64,000 nucleotides of DNA from Dermatemys mawii (Eukaryota > Chordata > Testudines > Dermatemydidae), in assembly GCA_007922305.1 (NCBI GenBank), contig ML677364.1, positions 18,934,538-18,998,537 of the forward strand, in the 5' to 3' direction. The notes below the pieces were generated by a model. The model was not told the DNA's origin, did no database searches, and worked only from the letters and a program-made list of their open reading frames with translations. Positions 48,195 through 62,155 of this stretch are shown here, piece by piece (positions within the stretch are counted from its first letter, which is position 1; the number at the start of each line of letters is the position of its first letter). A program made the position numbers and the translations under genes.

Positions 48195-49187
48195 TGATAT
48201 TTGTTTCCTTATACAAGGTTATTACACACTCTGTGTAGCGTATTATGTAACCTTCATAGTAACCCTGAAAGATGCCTGTAAAAAATAAATAACACACTCA
48301 ATGTTTCTTAATTTTGCCATCAGTGTATTCAGTCAGTTTTTATCTGTTTATATAGCATCACCACAACAGAAAATCTCTGCAGCTACAGAAAGTTGAAAGG
48401 AAACCATGAAGTGCAAACCTAAATACTCCATTCCAAAAATATGGGCAGTGAGGTTTAATTTACGTGCTGAGTTCCTCTCTTGATGTACCACTACTCGGTT
48501 GTAGAAAAAATAAACCGTGGAAAAATGAAATCTACAACATTAAAACATGACTGTGTGTACCTTCTAGATTTTATATTTACTCTAGAAGTGTAAAAGGGCT
48601 TTAAAGAACACTGCTTTATATCCGTATTAAGTCCTGTACAGTAAAAAAGGGGACTTAGTGAAATGAGAATCAGGCTTGGAAAGTTTAATTGAAATTATAG
48701 AGAGGGTGGAACACTCTACAAATTGGAAGGAATGAGGATGTGTAATATTCCCACCACACTCATTTTAATATTTAACCGAGCTTCTGGTTTTATCAGGCAT
48801 TGAAGTTTTCTTTGACTTCGGCATTGACTCATCACTTCCCAAGCTTCCATTCTGTATAAACTAGGGAGGAGTGGGCCTATTTATATAAAATAAAAACAGC
48901 CCCATGCCTTTATGGAAGTTCAACAAAGTTGGGTACATGCATGTTCAGCAAGTGATTGCTGTACCATAAACTATGTTCAGTGAAAGGATGGCTTTTGCTT
49001 TTTTCTGCTATATACCTATGTCGCAAATGCTGCAGCAATCTAAAATCTTACTTTTGAATTCTTCCCTTTTTGCATGTAAATAAACAAACACAGAGCTGAA
49101 TCTTTTCTTTTTTTCTTCTTCAAGAATCACCCTTACAAAAACAACATAAAAGTATATGAACTTTTTCATTGCAACTTTGTGTATAAA

Positions 49188-49756
49188 TGTGGCAATGGAC
49201 CTCCTTCATGACATCAGAGCTCAGCATTTCTCCCTCTGACATTGAGGAGACTTGGGGTAAAATAGTCCCACTTGGGAGGTTTAATACTTCACATTGGTTT
49301 ATTTACAATATTTACATGGTAGGCCTTAGGGTTGGCCTGCGGGCACCTTTAAATAAAACCAAACTAAAATATTACATTTCCTAACTCCCTGCAGTTCAGC
49401 CTTTCATACTGGCCACCAACTGCCAGCCACCTCTCTAACCCACTCTGGGCTCAGCTATGCTGGGAACCAAAGCCCCTTCCGCAAACAGAAATAAACACAA
49501 GATTTGCCCTTATAGGGAAAAACAGCTCTTTACCTAGGAGAAGCCTTTTCCCCTTGCTGCATGCAACCCTTCCACAACTTCTCCTCCCTTGTCTCTCTCA
49601 CTGGAAGAGGTTTTCAAAGATCATGGGCTGCCCTTAATTAGACTCAGGGTGTCCTTAATCAACCTGAGGCAACTTCTTTCCATTCATAGGAATGCTAAGA
49701 CAGATACATCTGCCTTCAACCATTCTCTCAGAACTGTCAGGTCTGACTTTGTCACA
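49188..49756 (-). mobile_element. Possible solo LTR, minus strand
   Basis: The ends are imperfect inverses: TGTGGCAATGG at the left and CTTTGTCACA at the right (reverse complement TGTGACAAAG). Read on the minus strand it carries a possible polyadenylation signal region near its 3' end. No clean target duplication is visible (ATAAA against AAGTG), so the limits are uncertain. Confidence 0.45.
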
Positions 49757-50474
49757 AAGTGTTCACAGCACATTCCCAAATCAATTTGATTAATATTAGT
49801 TATAAAATTAAAGCTCAGTATTAATTGGTAGAAAATCATTTATTTGATAAATGTAGTCTGCTCTTCTGCAGACAGCGAATGCCCATGAGCAGATTACACT
49901 TTCCTTGAACGTACTTGTTTAAATTTACTCAATGAGAAGAGACAGAGAGACATGAACTACAGTGCCAGCGGCACATAGATGATACCCAACTCACAACTTC
50001 CTTCCTATACACATCACTCTTGCACAGCTTTTGCTGAGCCTGCAAGAGAGAAGAAGCTCCTGAAATTAAATCCTAGCAAAAAGAAAGGGGAAAATGTTCT
50101 GAAAGATTGGTCAAAACCTCCTGGATCAAAAGAATCTAACATTAGTTGCAAAGGTAGTTTGCAGACTTGTGCTCCATCTAGGCTCTGCTGCTTCTGAACA
50201 GTCAAATTGCATCAGTAGCCAAAAATACCTTCTGCCATCTTCATCTGGTCATGAGGCTATGCCTCTTCTTTTTTAGTGAGCACCTGGCTTTTGTAATTTT
50301 CATGTTTGACACCCCCAGCACTCAGTTACTACAATGCACTGCATGATAGAAAATATCATGAGAAAGCTCCAGGTGGTGGTTCATCTTCTGAGCAGCTCAG
50401 ATTCTGGAAAAAGCCTGATGAAAGCGATGTATGCGCCACACTGGCTCCATGTTAAGTACTGCAAAATTCAGAAC

Positions 50475-50664
50475 CCTGATCATAGAATTGAATATCAGGG
50501 TTGGAAGGGACCTCAGGAAATCATCTAGTCTAACCTTGTGCTCAAAGCAGGACCAATCACCAAATTTTTGCCCCAAATCCTAAATGGCTACTTCAGGGAT
50601 TGAGTTCACAACCCTGGGTTTAGATGACCAATGCTCAAACCACTGAGCTATCCCTTTTCCTGAA
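50475..50664 (-). repeat. tRNA-derived SINE with CR1-like tail (turtle type)
   Basis: Read on the minus strand, it begins GGGATAGCTCAGTGGTTTGA, a tRNA head with an A box. A degenerate B box follows (GGGTTGTGAACTCAATCC). A linker GGGGCAAAAATTTGG leads to a CR1-like tail, ACTAGATGATTTCCTGAGG, then CCCTTCCAACCCTGATATTC and TATGATC. This head-plus-tail arrangement is that of the Pol III SINEs described from turtles. It is a retroposon copy and not a tRNA gene: the acceptor stem is not closed and the tail is LINE-derived. Confidence 0.82.
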
Positions 50665-51177
50665 ATTGTCAAAGCCTTCAAGGGATAGAGCCATGGCTAT
50701 GGAACTCCCTTCCAATTATCTACAGATGTCACTGTTTGCTGCACAAAATGTAAAATGCACATTTCTGTGCAGCAGCTTTTCCTCAATAATAATTAAAAAA
50801 AATGTAATGGCATCTACAAAGAGGGATAAAAAATAAAGCATATTCTATGCTTGTTGTATGCAGATACAAATACAACAAATCATTTTGCCCTCAGATGCTA
50901 TGGTGATGGAGCATGTTATAAACATCTACAGTGTATGAGAGAATTGTTTTGCAAGTCTTTTTAATCTGTGAATTGGTTATTTTTAGTATTCAATACTCAG
51001 TATTTGAACATTCAAGCTCTACTGGTTAGCTATGGTTGGTCAGATAAGGAACATGACATTGCTTCTGTTCTTTAGTTGAATGAATGTAATTCTTATAAGC
51101 AGGATGGAAGGACATCTGAATTACCCACTGGGACTGTGAATTTGTCAGAGAGAAGTACTTAGTGTACTTAAATTTAC

Positions 51178-51285
51178 TTAGACTGTAAGCTCTTTGGGGA
51201 AGGGACTATTTTTTTATGTTTCTGTACAGATTCAGGGCCTTTAGGCAACACAGCAATATAAATACAAATAATAATAATAAGCTTG
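51178..51285 (+). repeat. L2-like LINE 3' tail
   Basis: It begins GACTGTAAGCTCTTTGGGGAAG and ends in ACAAATAATAATAATAAGC. The AGACTGTAAGCTC block is the hallmark shared by the other L2-like tails of the window. Confidence 0.65.
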
Positions 51286-53157
51286 CAGTTCAGGGAGAGA
51301 TGGCAGGAGATATACTAACTTAGGGAATTTTGGAAAATTGTCAACCTTTCCTTTCTGTGTTGCATGTATACAAAGTGTGTGTGTGTTTGGGTGAAATCTG
51401 ATCTTTGACTGGCTCATATAATTGCTTCTCTACCAGTGTTCTGCTTAGGGGTTCTGAGAATCCAGTCATCCTGCTGTGCCAGACAGCATCTCATTCCATA
51501 CAAAAAATACCTCTTCTTCTTGTGCGCATAAGCTAGCCTGAGTGAACAAAACTTTCGTTCAGCGAGCATGTGTGCAAGAAAAGTGAGGTTGTCTGAAAGT
51601 TCACAGAAATTGTACACAAATGGAACTGAGCCTTACTGCATCAAGTGATTTTGTACATTTGAGGAAATGTGGTATTTACTTATCTGCTTTTTACAAAAGC
51701 TTTAGTTTGATGTTTTGGACTTACACATTCATGTGTTGATTTAGTACATAAATATCCTGTATAGCTTTGATGGAGCATATTCTTCCTGTCAATGGAGCCT
51801 TGAAATATATAGATGTTGGTGGGGCTTAGGACAGAGTACATTATCTAAAAAGGCCTAAGGCAACCTAATATGTTAAAGGCAAATACAAATTTGCAAGCTG
51901 CATCTTTTTTAATAATTATTACGTTTGTCTTTTGTAAACGTCTGTTTTCTGTCTATTTGGCATTAGCCAATAGTTAAAGACACTAATATTTAGGGACCCT
52001 GATACTGCAACTACCTCTGCATGAATTTAACCCATGCAGATGCCATGGCAGAATCTGGAATCATGTGACCCATTGTTCAATGTAGTAAATATTTTCCATT
52101 TAAAATAAAATGGGATAAGAGCATAATAATCACAGATAATTACTGATTTTCTTATTGTTTTAAATTGGAACTACCAATATTGTAATGAATGTAAAATCAT
52201 TTGATTTCATAATAAGTGTGACTTTGTAAAATTCATAATTGTTATGATTGTGGAATTTAGCATGTTCTCGCATTGATCATAGATAAAATGTTAAGTAATT
52301 TTTTCCGCAGAGTGCATTACTTGGTGCTAGTTTTATGTACTAAGTCATACTGCAGAGACACTAGTTTCCATAATTAATAATCCTGAATCTAGCACCTTGC
52401 TTGAGGAGCTAGCAGGGCACTAGGCAGATGTTCAACTGACATACATCCTTCTCCTAAGCCACAGAGCAGCTGAGGAAGCTGCTCTTTGTAATCTATTCCA
52501 GCCCATTGGGACATGTGTTAAAACAGAACATCTGTCAGGGTAGGCATGCAAGGGGCAGCTGAAGGAAAATGTTAAAGGGGCCATCTGAAAAAATCCCTTC
52601 ATTGAACAGTACTTAGGGAGGGAAACTTACATGAAAAGAGTGGCCCGAGGTAGACAGTCATGGCAGAGCTTTGTTCATGTGCTAAACGATCTTTGACAGT
52701 GAAGGAAAGATTTCGATTCAGATTTTTGTTTAAGAATTAACCCATTTTTCAAGTTTGTGTCTGTTAACATCAGAAATAGGTTAATTTGGTTTTAAAATGT
52801 GGACCTAACTAAACATAGAAGGTAGTTTAAAGATGAAGTTCACGTGAAAGCAATATTAGACAGATGGGTGCTCCCTTAGCACATGCTAAAGGCTAAGACC
52901 TCAGTTCAACAAAACACTTAAGCATGTGGTTAAATGTAAACACGTGTTCAAGTTCATTGCTGAATACGTCAGTATTAATTCATTATTTTTAAAATTAAGT
53001 TCCAATTCTGAGTCAATATGTTGTTTAATTTAATTGCTTTAAATGCATACATACATTTTATTACTTTAAATTTAGATTTATAAAAAACATTTGAATATAT
53101 TGATCATTTAGATATTTACTGTACCTTGACTGTAAAAATATGCTAAATTTGGATTGA

Positions 53158-54435
<1,278 letters not shown>

Positions 54436-54573
54436 ATGGTTATACAACAGATGACATAGAGTTTTACTGGAGAGGTGGAGATAATGCAGTCACAGGTGTA
54501 GAGAGGATCGAGCTTCCTCAGTTCTCTATTGTGGAATACAGACTGGTGTCAAAGAATGTTGTCTTCGCCACAG
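54436..54573 (+). CDS. GABRB3: GABRB3 exon 6 (138 bases; loops B and C, ends at a GC donor)
   Basis: The acceptor is TTTGAAG, and the exon starts with AT, which completes the Tyr157 codon. It then reads [20 protein letters not shown] and [19 protein letters not shown] to NVVFATG. This covers the end of loop B and beta strands leading to loop C, including Phe200 and Thr202. The final base is G of the Gly203 codon at 54573. The next bases are GCAAGT, so the donor is GC, not GT. The nearest GT (54578-54579) would add four bases and break the frame, whereas the GC junction restores exactly the family length of 138 bases. Changes from human beta-3 as remembered: Asn for Lys in GGDNAV, Tyr for His in VEYRL, Lys for Arg in VSKNV. 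Confidence 0.95.
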
Positions 54574-54579
54574 GCAAGT
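54574..54579 (+). promoter_or_regulatory. Non-canonical GC splice donor of intron 6
   Basis: The sequence across the junction is ACAG then GCAAGT, the strong consensus seen at minor-class GC-AG introns of U2 type. Every base other than the T-to-C at donor position 2 fits U1 pairing. The matching acceptor is TTTCTTAG at 60507-60514, 5.9 kb downstream. It is called from frame and exon-length constraints, not from transcript data. Confidence 0.88.
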
Positions 54580-55899
54580 TTTTCTTTTGTTTGCATGTTC
54601 AGTGCGTTCATTTCCTTTCATATATCAGTTATTTTATGTAATTATAGTGCTGGATACCACATTTGTGATAAACAATTAGCCGGTAAAGCTGTAATCCATG
54701 AAGCAAGAATACTTCTCCATTTCTTTTTACAGCTGAGTAGTCCATGAGAGCCTATGTTGTGTCATACTTAACAGAAAGACTAAACATCTTTGTAATTGTG
54801 TATGAGTCCTATCACTTTGAGTTGTCAGTTAACTCTAGCCCATAGTGACCTTACAGAAGTATGGGAATGCCAGGTTTAAAAATAATAGCTTTATGATCAT
54901 TGATCTACAACTCTTGAGAGTGTGTTTGGATTATGTTTCAATACAATGGATGCAGTGTATTTTATATCTTGTGTTGCATTAAAGTATGTGTCTGCATGTA
55001 GTAGGCAACTGAAGACACCTAGTTTCTACACATCCAAAGGCTCCTATAGTCAGTTTTGAATTGCTAAATCTGGGGTTAGAGGTCCTCTTCCACTCCCCCC
55101 TCCCTGGAAATATAGTTTTAGCTGATAGAATCTCGCAGCATCTCTGAAAACTAGACCACTTATTGGGGTGACAGAAGGCAGCATGGATTTAACTGCTTAA
55201 TAGCTTTGAAAATGTTGGCATGGATGACTTGTCTGTGGCCACAGAGTGACTCCTTGACAGAGCTGGGATTTCTGCTCAGGAGTTTCAAGTGCTCAGCCCT
55301 CCTTTCAGACCACGAAACCATGCTACCTATTGAACCCTTCATCCCCAAGGATTTAACAAGCATATGCTACAGTTATGGGAATCTCTTCACCGATTCGTTG
55401 AGCAAAGCATCTGGGTCAAAGTGCACAGCAGCACTACTTGTATTTCATTACCAAATATAAGCATTGGCAGAAGAGCAATTGATAAGCGTATGTTTGCCAA
55501 CTGGTGTCCTATTTCTTTGGTCATACTTAGGAAAGAGGATTTTGTTTAAATGAAAAAGTTTTTGTGAGAACTTTTTTAAAATGTTGGTTGGATGGCACTG
55601 TTAGAGAACCTCCATTTTTACACTGGTTACAGGAAGTTGAGAAGAGATTTTAGTACAGGATAAGCCAACTTTTAGTTCAAGAAAGTGAAATGTTTTTATG
55701 GCAAAATCTAGAATAATTTATAGATAGAGAGTCCTGTGAAACAGATAAAAGAAATCTAAAGAACTGTGTGACAGCCATATAAAAGAGAAGGAAGAGGCAA
55801 TAAACAGGATTGGACATTTATATGGATAAAAAGAATATTCAGAATTATAATAGTTATTGCTAACAAAAATTTAAAACTCCATGCTTCAGGATTTAAATC

Positions 55900-56095
55900 A
55901 ACCTAACTATTAGGTATTAGGATGAGATTTTTGTGGAAGGTAGATTATCCCACATGCCTACTGAAACATAAGGTTTCTTGTACCTTCCTCTGAAGCATCT
56001 GATGATTGCCAGTGATGAGGACAGCATACTGGGCTACATGGACCGCAGACCTGATCTAGTATGGTAATGCTGTTTTTATGCAAGGGAATCAATCT
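55900..56095 (+). repeat. CR1-like LINE 3' tail
   Basis: It contains CTTCCTCTGAAGCATCTGATG, then ATACTGGGCTACATGGACC and GATCTAGTATGGTAATGC. This is a degenerate form of a widespread sauropsid LINE tail in which a LINE-type 3' end says that the locus is in the + orientation. Confidence 0.6.
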
Positions 56096-56129
56096 TTCAC
56101 CAAGCCAAATTTATGTTTCTACCACAACA

Positions 56130-56360
56130 GCCCCCCCATGCATGGAATAACCTCCCTGAACTGATCCACGTGGCCAAATCCTTCCCTTTCAAATCGTTCC
56201 TCAGAACCCACCTCTACCATACACCACAATAAATTAACCGACTAATTAGTGCTTGAGAGAGAATGCAGTTTATATTATTAGCATATTTTTTGATTGTATG
56301 TTTTATCCATCTTCTTATATGTCTAACACCAAGCACACTGTGACCATAATACAATAATAA
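56130..56360 (+). repeat. L2-like LINE 3' region
   Basis: It reads CATGGAATAACCTCCCTGAA, then CAAATCGTTCCTCAGAACCC and ACCTCTACCA. This corresponds to the end of an L2-type ORF2, in which a Trp-Asn-x-Leu-Pro block is followed by the S/T-FK-L-KTHLF motif. It ends in an AATAATAAAA run. Confidence 0.55.
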
Positions 56361-58647
56361 AACCAGGGATGCTATCTGGAGGGGCTGGCAGACTCCTCAG
56401 TACCCTTTACTTCTCTTTAAAGACTCGGGAGAAAATAACCAGTGACTTGGCTGCTACTGCTGAGTTTGTGTGTCTCTGTGGAAAGGAAGGCTGATGCTGT
56501 CCCTTTTGTCTCTGAGGCTAGCCGATGCTCAAGGGCAGATATTAGATGGTTCATTGAGCTATAGATAAGATTTCAGTGTAGTAATAATTCTACTGGTTAT
56601 GCAAAAAATAAGAATGCATCAGGTGTATTAAAGAGCCTTGATATAAGCAGTGTTTCAGATAAAATGAGTAGTTCCTCCTTGCTCTCTGAAATAACACTGC
56701 TGTATTTTCTTGTACAAAATATTATAAGAATTGAAACACCATCCATACTACTGCCCCTACTAAGGGGCAATGAAAAAAGACGCATTGTCTAAAATTATCA
56801 GAGTTGTCTAGCTCTGCATGCCTGTTAAAATGAATGGCAGTTAGGCATCCACACAATGTAGGCAGCTTTGAAAATTTAAGCCATTGATTTTAGCAACTTC
56901 CCAGCCTCTGAACTCTTCAAGTTTCCTACTATTCCTACTTCAAACTATGCATAAACTATTGCTTACTTTGTAACGTGGCTGCGCAAAATTTAGATTAAGA
57001 TAATTTACTTGAACATATTTTTAAAGCATCCAATTAAAAAATTATAGAAAAGCCCTACCGCAAGAGACTAAGAAGGCCAATCATGCACTGAAGTGGCTCC
57101 TGTAGTGCCTGATCTTACAAACATTAGGAAAAAAAATGGTACAGATAAACTACACTAAGAGACTGACCTGAAAAGAGAAGATATAACCCACTTTCACTGG
57201 AAACTTCATAACCTATCATAGTCTCTGGCCAAATTAGCTACTTTTTTGAAAGAGGAAGGTACTTTTAATAGGCTCTGAAAAATAATTTGGCATGTTCTGA
57301 AAGATCAGTCTTTAAAGTACATTTCTAATTAGCTAAAGAAATATCCTGGAAGAAGAGATTTGAATACGAAATCTGTAACTGGCCATCTGATATCTTGGTT
57401 TTTAACTTGGATAAAACAGCAACAGATTAATTTAGCCTTGGAGCTAGATATTTCAGCTCAGCTTGTTGACTTTTTAATGAAATCAAAACAGACACAAGTA
57501 ATTGCTTTTTACCAAGCATTTGAATAAATGAGAGGTTGGGGCTATTTGTATTCAGATTATTGATTAACCATTTATTTTCCTCTCTGCAATCTCAGTTACA
57601 TAGTTAGTCCTAAATAATTAAGGCCAGATTCTGACACTTACTTGCAGTGAGTCAGCACTAACTCTTCAAATTATCCTCTTGAAATCAGTGGAACTCCTAA
57701 TGCTGAATGTGAGGGAAGGTATCAGAATCTGGCCCCTAGACATTAACACATCTCATGATTAAAATATATTTTTGATGTAATATACAAGAGCTAGAACCTC
57801 CAGGTAATTCACTGATAAAGGTATTGAGCCTGAATAAACAAGGCTTTTATCCCACCAAAATCAGGCCAGTTACAATAATAATAGTTAAGCAAACCAAAAA
57901 AACATGATTGCACAAAATATTTGATTTCTGCTTAAATATATAAGGATTTGATCATAATCATTTGATCACGTGAGTGAGGCTCCAGTGCACAGATCTTCCA
58001 CATAGAAAGGGCAGAGTCAGCTTCCTTCATAGCAAAGTTCCCTCCCAGTCATCCCTCACATAGTTTTGGGTACTGGTGCAGTGCAGTAGTAAGTGAGAGG
58101 GAGCAGTAGTCTGCAGGATGGAGGCTGGGCCAGTGGATCATGCACCATCCTTCTGCCAGCTCTATAAAGGTGTATATGTAATATAAGCTTAGGATAATAT
58201 ATACACTGGTAGTCCCAAGGTAAGGGACTATCTAGGGAAGCCCTGATAGCATGGCACCATTGCTATCTGGGAGCAGTAAGGGTGTTTTCCAGGGATACAA
58301 AGCCAGCTATGGCCTCTGCACAGAACTGATCTATGAGGTGCAAACCCCACTGCTTCCATGGGCAAAATAATTTGGGAAAAACTCCCTGAAAGGGAGCTGG
58401 CAGAGATTTACTCCACTTTCACACCCTGCTGTCTGGTTTTCCCACTGTAGTAGGTGGTTCAGTATTTTTAAAACTTATTTTACAAGATGGGGTGTGTGCT
58501 TTGGTGTTAATTACACAGGTCACCCAGGAGGCCCTCCAAGCTATTTTATTAGAAAATCAGATGAGAACATTAAATTTTGTTAGCAGAAAAGTAGGCCTGG
58601 TTTCAAGGAGAGAAAGAATTTATGCTTTGAAGTGAGACGTTCATTAG

Positions 58648-58835
58648 AAAATAAATGTGAAAAAGCAAACTAATGCTTCAGGAATTCTTCACCAAAAAAA
58701 GTTAGACTGTTCCGCACAGTACCAAAGTATATTTTTTAAAGTTAACATTTAACCGACTGTATTTGATCAAACAAACTTTTTAAAGGCATTGTTGCATGTG
58801 CAGTTTTTCATGTGCACATGTAAAAACTACTCAAG
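58648..58835 (+). repeat. Direct duplication, copy 1 (188 bases)
   Basis: It is about 94% identical to 60800-60988 in the same orientation, with about a dozen scattered substitutions and one single-base gap by eye. It runs from AAAATAAATGTGA to CATGTAAAAACTACTCAAG. Its right edge abuts the CR1-like remnant. I recognise no known repeat in it. Confidence 0.93.
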
Positions 58836-60060
58836 ATTGTTAAGCCCAAAGCAGACTAAGGAAAGTTACAAAATGGATCTCACAAAATTGGGTGATTGGG
58901 TAACAAAATGGCAGATGAAATTCAATGTTGAAAAATGCAAAGTAATGCTCATTGGAAAACATAATCCCAGCTATACATATAAAATGATGGGGTCTAAATT
59001 AGCCATTACCACTTGTAGCGGGGTGGCTACCTGCTCCCAGCCACAAAGGGTTAAAATCAGCCCAGAGAGAAGGCTGGGGCAGTAGGGTAAAGCCCAGGTT
59101 GATTGAGAGAGTAGGGTCAGCTGGGTGGCCACGCCCCAAACACTTCTCAGGCCCTTATAAAGGGCTGAGAGGCCAAGATAGCAGAGGAGTGTCTCCTCTG
59201 TCTCTAGAGGTAGACAGGCCTGGCTACTGGGAAACACAAGGTACTTAGGGTGGAGCGGGGCTGGGCCGGGCCGGGCCAGGCCAGGCAAGAGGAGCTGGGG
59301 AAGCTCTGGCCTGGAAACCCCCAGTCTGCAGGGCCTAGGGGGAAGGCCCAATAGAGGGTACTGGGGTTGCAGGGGGCAGCCCAGGGCTAAAGAGGCAGAG
59401 GCAGCAGGCCAACCCCCCTTGCCAGTGATGAGTGGCAAGTAGACTGCAGTCTGCCCCAGTGAGTGGGGGCAAGTGGTGACTGGCAGTTGCCTAGACTGAG
59501 GCAAGGTGGGGATAGGGGGTGGGGGTTTCCTTGGGGAGGGGAGACCCTGAGATGGTGGAGGTATTGTGGGGTGCAGCACCTGAGGTAGGAGGGCACCGGG
59601 GCCCAGGGAAGGGTACCGGGGGCCAGTAGCACGCGGGACTACAGCCTGCAGAGGGTGCTCCAGGAGCTAGTGAGCTAATTCCCTGGACGGACCAGCAGGA
59701 GGCACCGGTGGTGAGTCGCTGCTTTGCTATACCACTCAGATCTTGGAGTCAATGTGGATAGTTCTCTGAAAATATCCACTAGATATGCAGCGACAATCAA
59801 AAAAAGCAAGCAGAATGCTGGGAATCATTAAGAAAGGGATAGATAAGACATATCAAATTGCCTTTATATAAACCAATGATATGCCCACAAATTGAATATT
59901 GTGTGCAGATGTGGTTGCTTCATCTTACAATGTATACATATTGCAATTGGAAATTTGTTCAGAAAAGGGCAGCAAAATGATTAGGGGTATGGAACAGCTT
60001 CCATTTGAAGAGAGTAATAGCATATTTCACACAGTTTGGGTCTATTTGAGATGTCAGTTC
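58836..60060 (+). mobile_element. CR1-like LINE remnant (reverse transcriptase C-terminus) split by an LTR
   Basis: Before the LTR, the + frame reads LTKLGDWVTKWQMKFNVEK, CKVMLIGKHNPSYTYKM and MGSKLA. After it comes DLGVNVDSSLKIS, IKKASRMLGIIKKGI, then PQIEYCVQ and KMIRGMEQLPFEE. These are the ordered C-terminal blocks of CR1-clade non-LTR reverse transcriptases (KCKVMHIG, DLGV, HLEYCVQ, RATKMIRGLE). Frameshifts and lost segments make it inactive. There is no 5' half and no typical CR1 3' tail, so it is an internal fragment. Confidence 0.85.
59014..59731 (+). mobile_element. Solo LTR (718 bases) nested in the CR1-like remnant
   Basis: It starts TGTAGCGGGG and ends GCTATA, a near-perfect short inverted end (TGTAGC against GCTACA with one change). 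It is flanked on both sides by the 5-base target duplication CCACT (59009-59013 and 59732-59736). A TATA-like CCTTATAAAGG lies about 140 bases in. It is GC-rich against an AT-rich host. The interrupted LINE frame resumes after it. Orientation is assigned from TATA placement. It most resembles Gypsy-type LTRs, but no internal gene is present. Confidence 0.88.
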
Positions 60061-60489
60061 AGGAACAGTTATTCTATGCAAATAATACATTGTGTGAAAT
60101 AAATTGATTTTAATAAGTTAATTACATTTTTACTGTTAATTATACTAATCCTCTCAAAGTGACATATGAAAGTCACTCATTTAGATAAACATTTTATGTA
60201 GAGATTTAAGCATTGCTTTTTAAAATATCCAGCGCTCAGCCAATTTGTTTTATAATTAAAAGTTAACCTTATGTCTTTTCTTGATTGAATTCAAACTAGT
60301 GTATTCTTTGCAAAAAATCTAAGATTCCTTTTGAATATCATGCATTTAGCTAATCAGTAATACACTGAAGGCATTTTCCCTACTGTTTTATAAATGTCAT
60401 AATATCCCATCAAAGGTGCCTGATTTAGTTTCTATGGAAACTAAAGAAAAGTATTTTGTCTACCAGGATATCTCTTTCAGTATAAATAA

Positions 60490-60672
<183 letters not shown>

Positions 60673-60799
60673 TGATAAGGATGAGTGCGACACTAAAATG
60701 TCAAACTAAATGTAGCCTTAGGAAGTTGTTAAAGACTGCAACCTGTCAGTATATTGATATTCCAAGCTCACTTATGCCAAAATCATGCTCTATTGAGTC

Positions 60800-60988
60800 A
60801 AAATAAATGTGATAAAGCAAACTAATGCTTCAGGAATTCTTCACCAAAAAAATATTAGACTGCTTTGCACAGTACCAAGGTATAGTTTTTTAAAGTTAAC
60901 ATTTAACCAACTGTATTTGATCAAACAGACTTTTTAAAGGAATTGTTGCATGTGCAGTTTTTCATGTGCACATGTAAAACTACTCAAG
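60800..60988 (+). repeat. Direct duplication, copy 2 (189 bases)
   Basis: The partner of 58648-58835, lying 132 bases downstream of exon 7. It keeps the same internal landmarks, CTTCAGGAATTCTTCACC and GCATGTGCAGTTTTTCATG. Flanking sequence outside the block is unrelated between the two copies. Confidence 0.93.
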
Positions 60989-61415
60989 TATTTGAGTCAA
61001 TGCTTTGTTCTCCCGTCGAATGCAACTATTAAATCTCCAAAGTGAGGTCCTCATACAGAGCCCAGTCTTGCTCTCAGAGTAAAGTGGCTCCAACCTACCT
61101 CTCCACATACCCCAAATCTTGGGGCTGGCCAGGGACCAAGCCATCCCTTGGCTCATGTTTTAGGGCTGATCTAGCTTACATGGCAGGAACAGTCCTCAAA
61201 AAACATTCGGCTGCTCAGAAATTGTCAGATACTCCAGCCACCTCCACTGCTGTGCCTTTCCCCTCTCACAATGTAGGTCCAGTAGGCAGAGTGGGGGCAG
61301 CAGATGGCACCAACTTGACACCATCTGGAAATTTCCAGATGCATTTCTAGAGCAATTTTAAGTCCTTTTTGCCCCACTTTATTCTACTGGAGTGGGACAA
61401 TGGGGATCTAACAAG

Positions 61416-61639
61416 CAGGGCCAACTCTAACTTTTTTGCCACCCCAAGCAAAAAAAAAAAAAGGGGGTGGAGGAGCAAGCGGGGGGTGTGGTGCAGCCGG
61501 AGGAGCAAAGCAAGGGTGGCGCAGCCATGGTGAAGCCAGAGGAGTGAAGTGGGGGGGGGCGGTGTAGCCAAAATACAACTCCTTACAGAGTGCTGCCCCC
61601 GGCACCTGCTTGCTATGCTGGTGCCTGGAGCCAGCCCTG
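61416..61639. mobile_element. hAT-type MITE (224 bases), family of 2692-2877
   Basis: The terminal inverted repeats are CAGGGCCAACTC and (reversed) CAGGGCTGGCTC. Flanking 8-mers CTAACAAG and GTAACATG match at 6 of 8 positions, which fits a hAT target duplication. A GCCACCCC-then-A-run segment follows the left end, as in the related copy at 2692-2877. No coding capacity. Confidence 0.82.
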
Positions 61640-62054
61640 GTAACATGGGTTGACAATCCAGTCCTAATGTTTTCAGATTAAACTTTTCCTTTAGGCTTGT
61701 GACAGTGGTTTCAAAATATCCCATACACTATATTGCAATTATCATTGAGGTACACCACATATTATAGCCTCCTCTTAAAGGTCAGTGGAGAGGAGGAATA
61801 CTCCCAATGCACTAACCAATATCTCTGTTTTAAGTTCCCGTCAGAATTGTGGTATTGAATAAATGGGAATTGCTATATAGAAGTCACTAAGCCATATCAC
61901 ACTGTTGCTACTAGCCCATGCAAATCTCTTCTCGTTGGAAAGAGACCTGGGTGAGGCTACTGGCCTATTTTATGGTTTGTTTTTTTGGCTAGTCATGTAT
62001 CAAAAGATTTCCCTGCTTTCATGAGTTCTATGCCAATGTAGAGGCAGGAACTAA

Positions 62055-62155
62055 CTTTTTGTCTTGTATTTGCACAGCACCTAGCACAGAAGGCCCCCAG
62101 ACATGGACTAGGATTCCACGGTGCTACAGTAATGCAAATAATAAATACTACTAAC
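62055..62155 (+). repeat. L2-like LINE 3' tail
   Basis: The block CTTGTATTTGCACAGCACCTAGCACA, followed by a GGCCCCCAGAC-like segment and ending in AATAATAAATACTA, matches the dispersed tail seen at 1775, 13509, 29350 and 51180. The family name is from memory of L2 3' ends. Confidence 0.6.

Noticed and set aside
50580..50664. tRNA gene
   Set aside because: A and B boxes are present, but the acceptor and anticodon stems do not close and a LINE-type tail follows. It is a SINE.
54578..54579. GT four bases downstream as the exon 6 donor
   Set aside because: It would add four bases, shift the frame and break the conserved FATGAYPRL segment.
58971..59632. A 202-codon frame on the minus strand
   Set aside because: It is the Pro/Leu-rich reverse translation of a GC-rich LTR that splits a LINE remnant.
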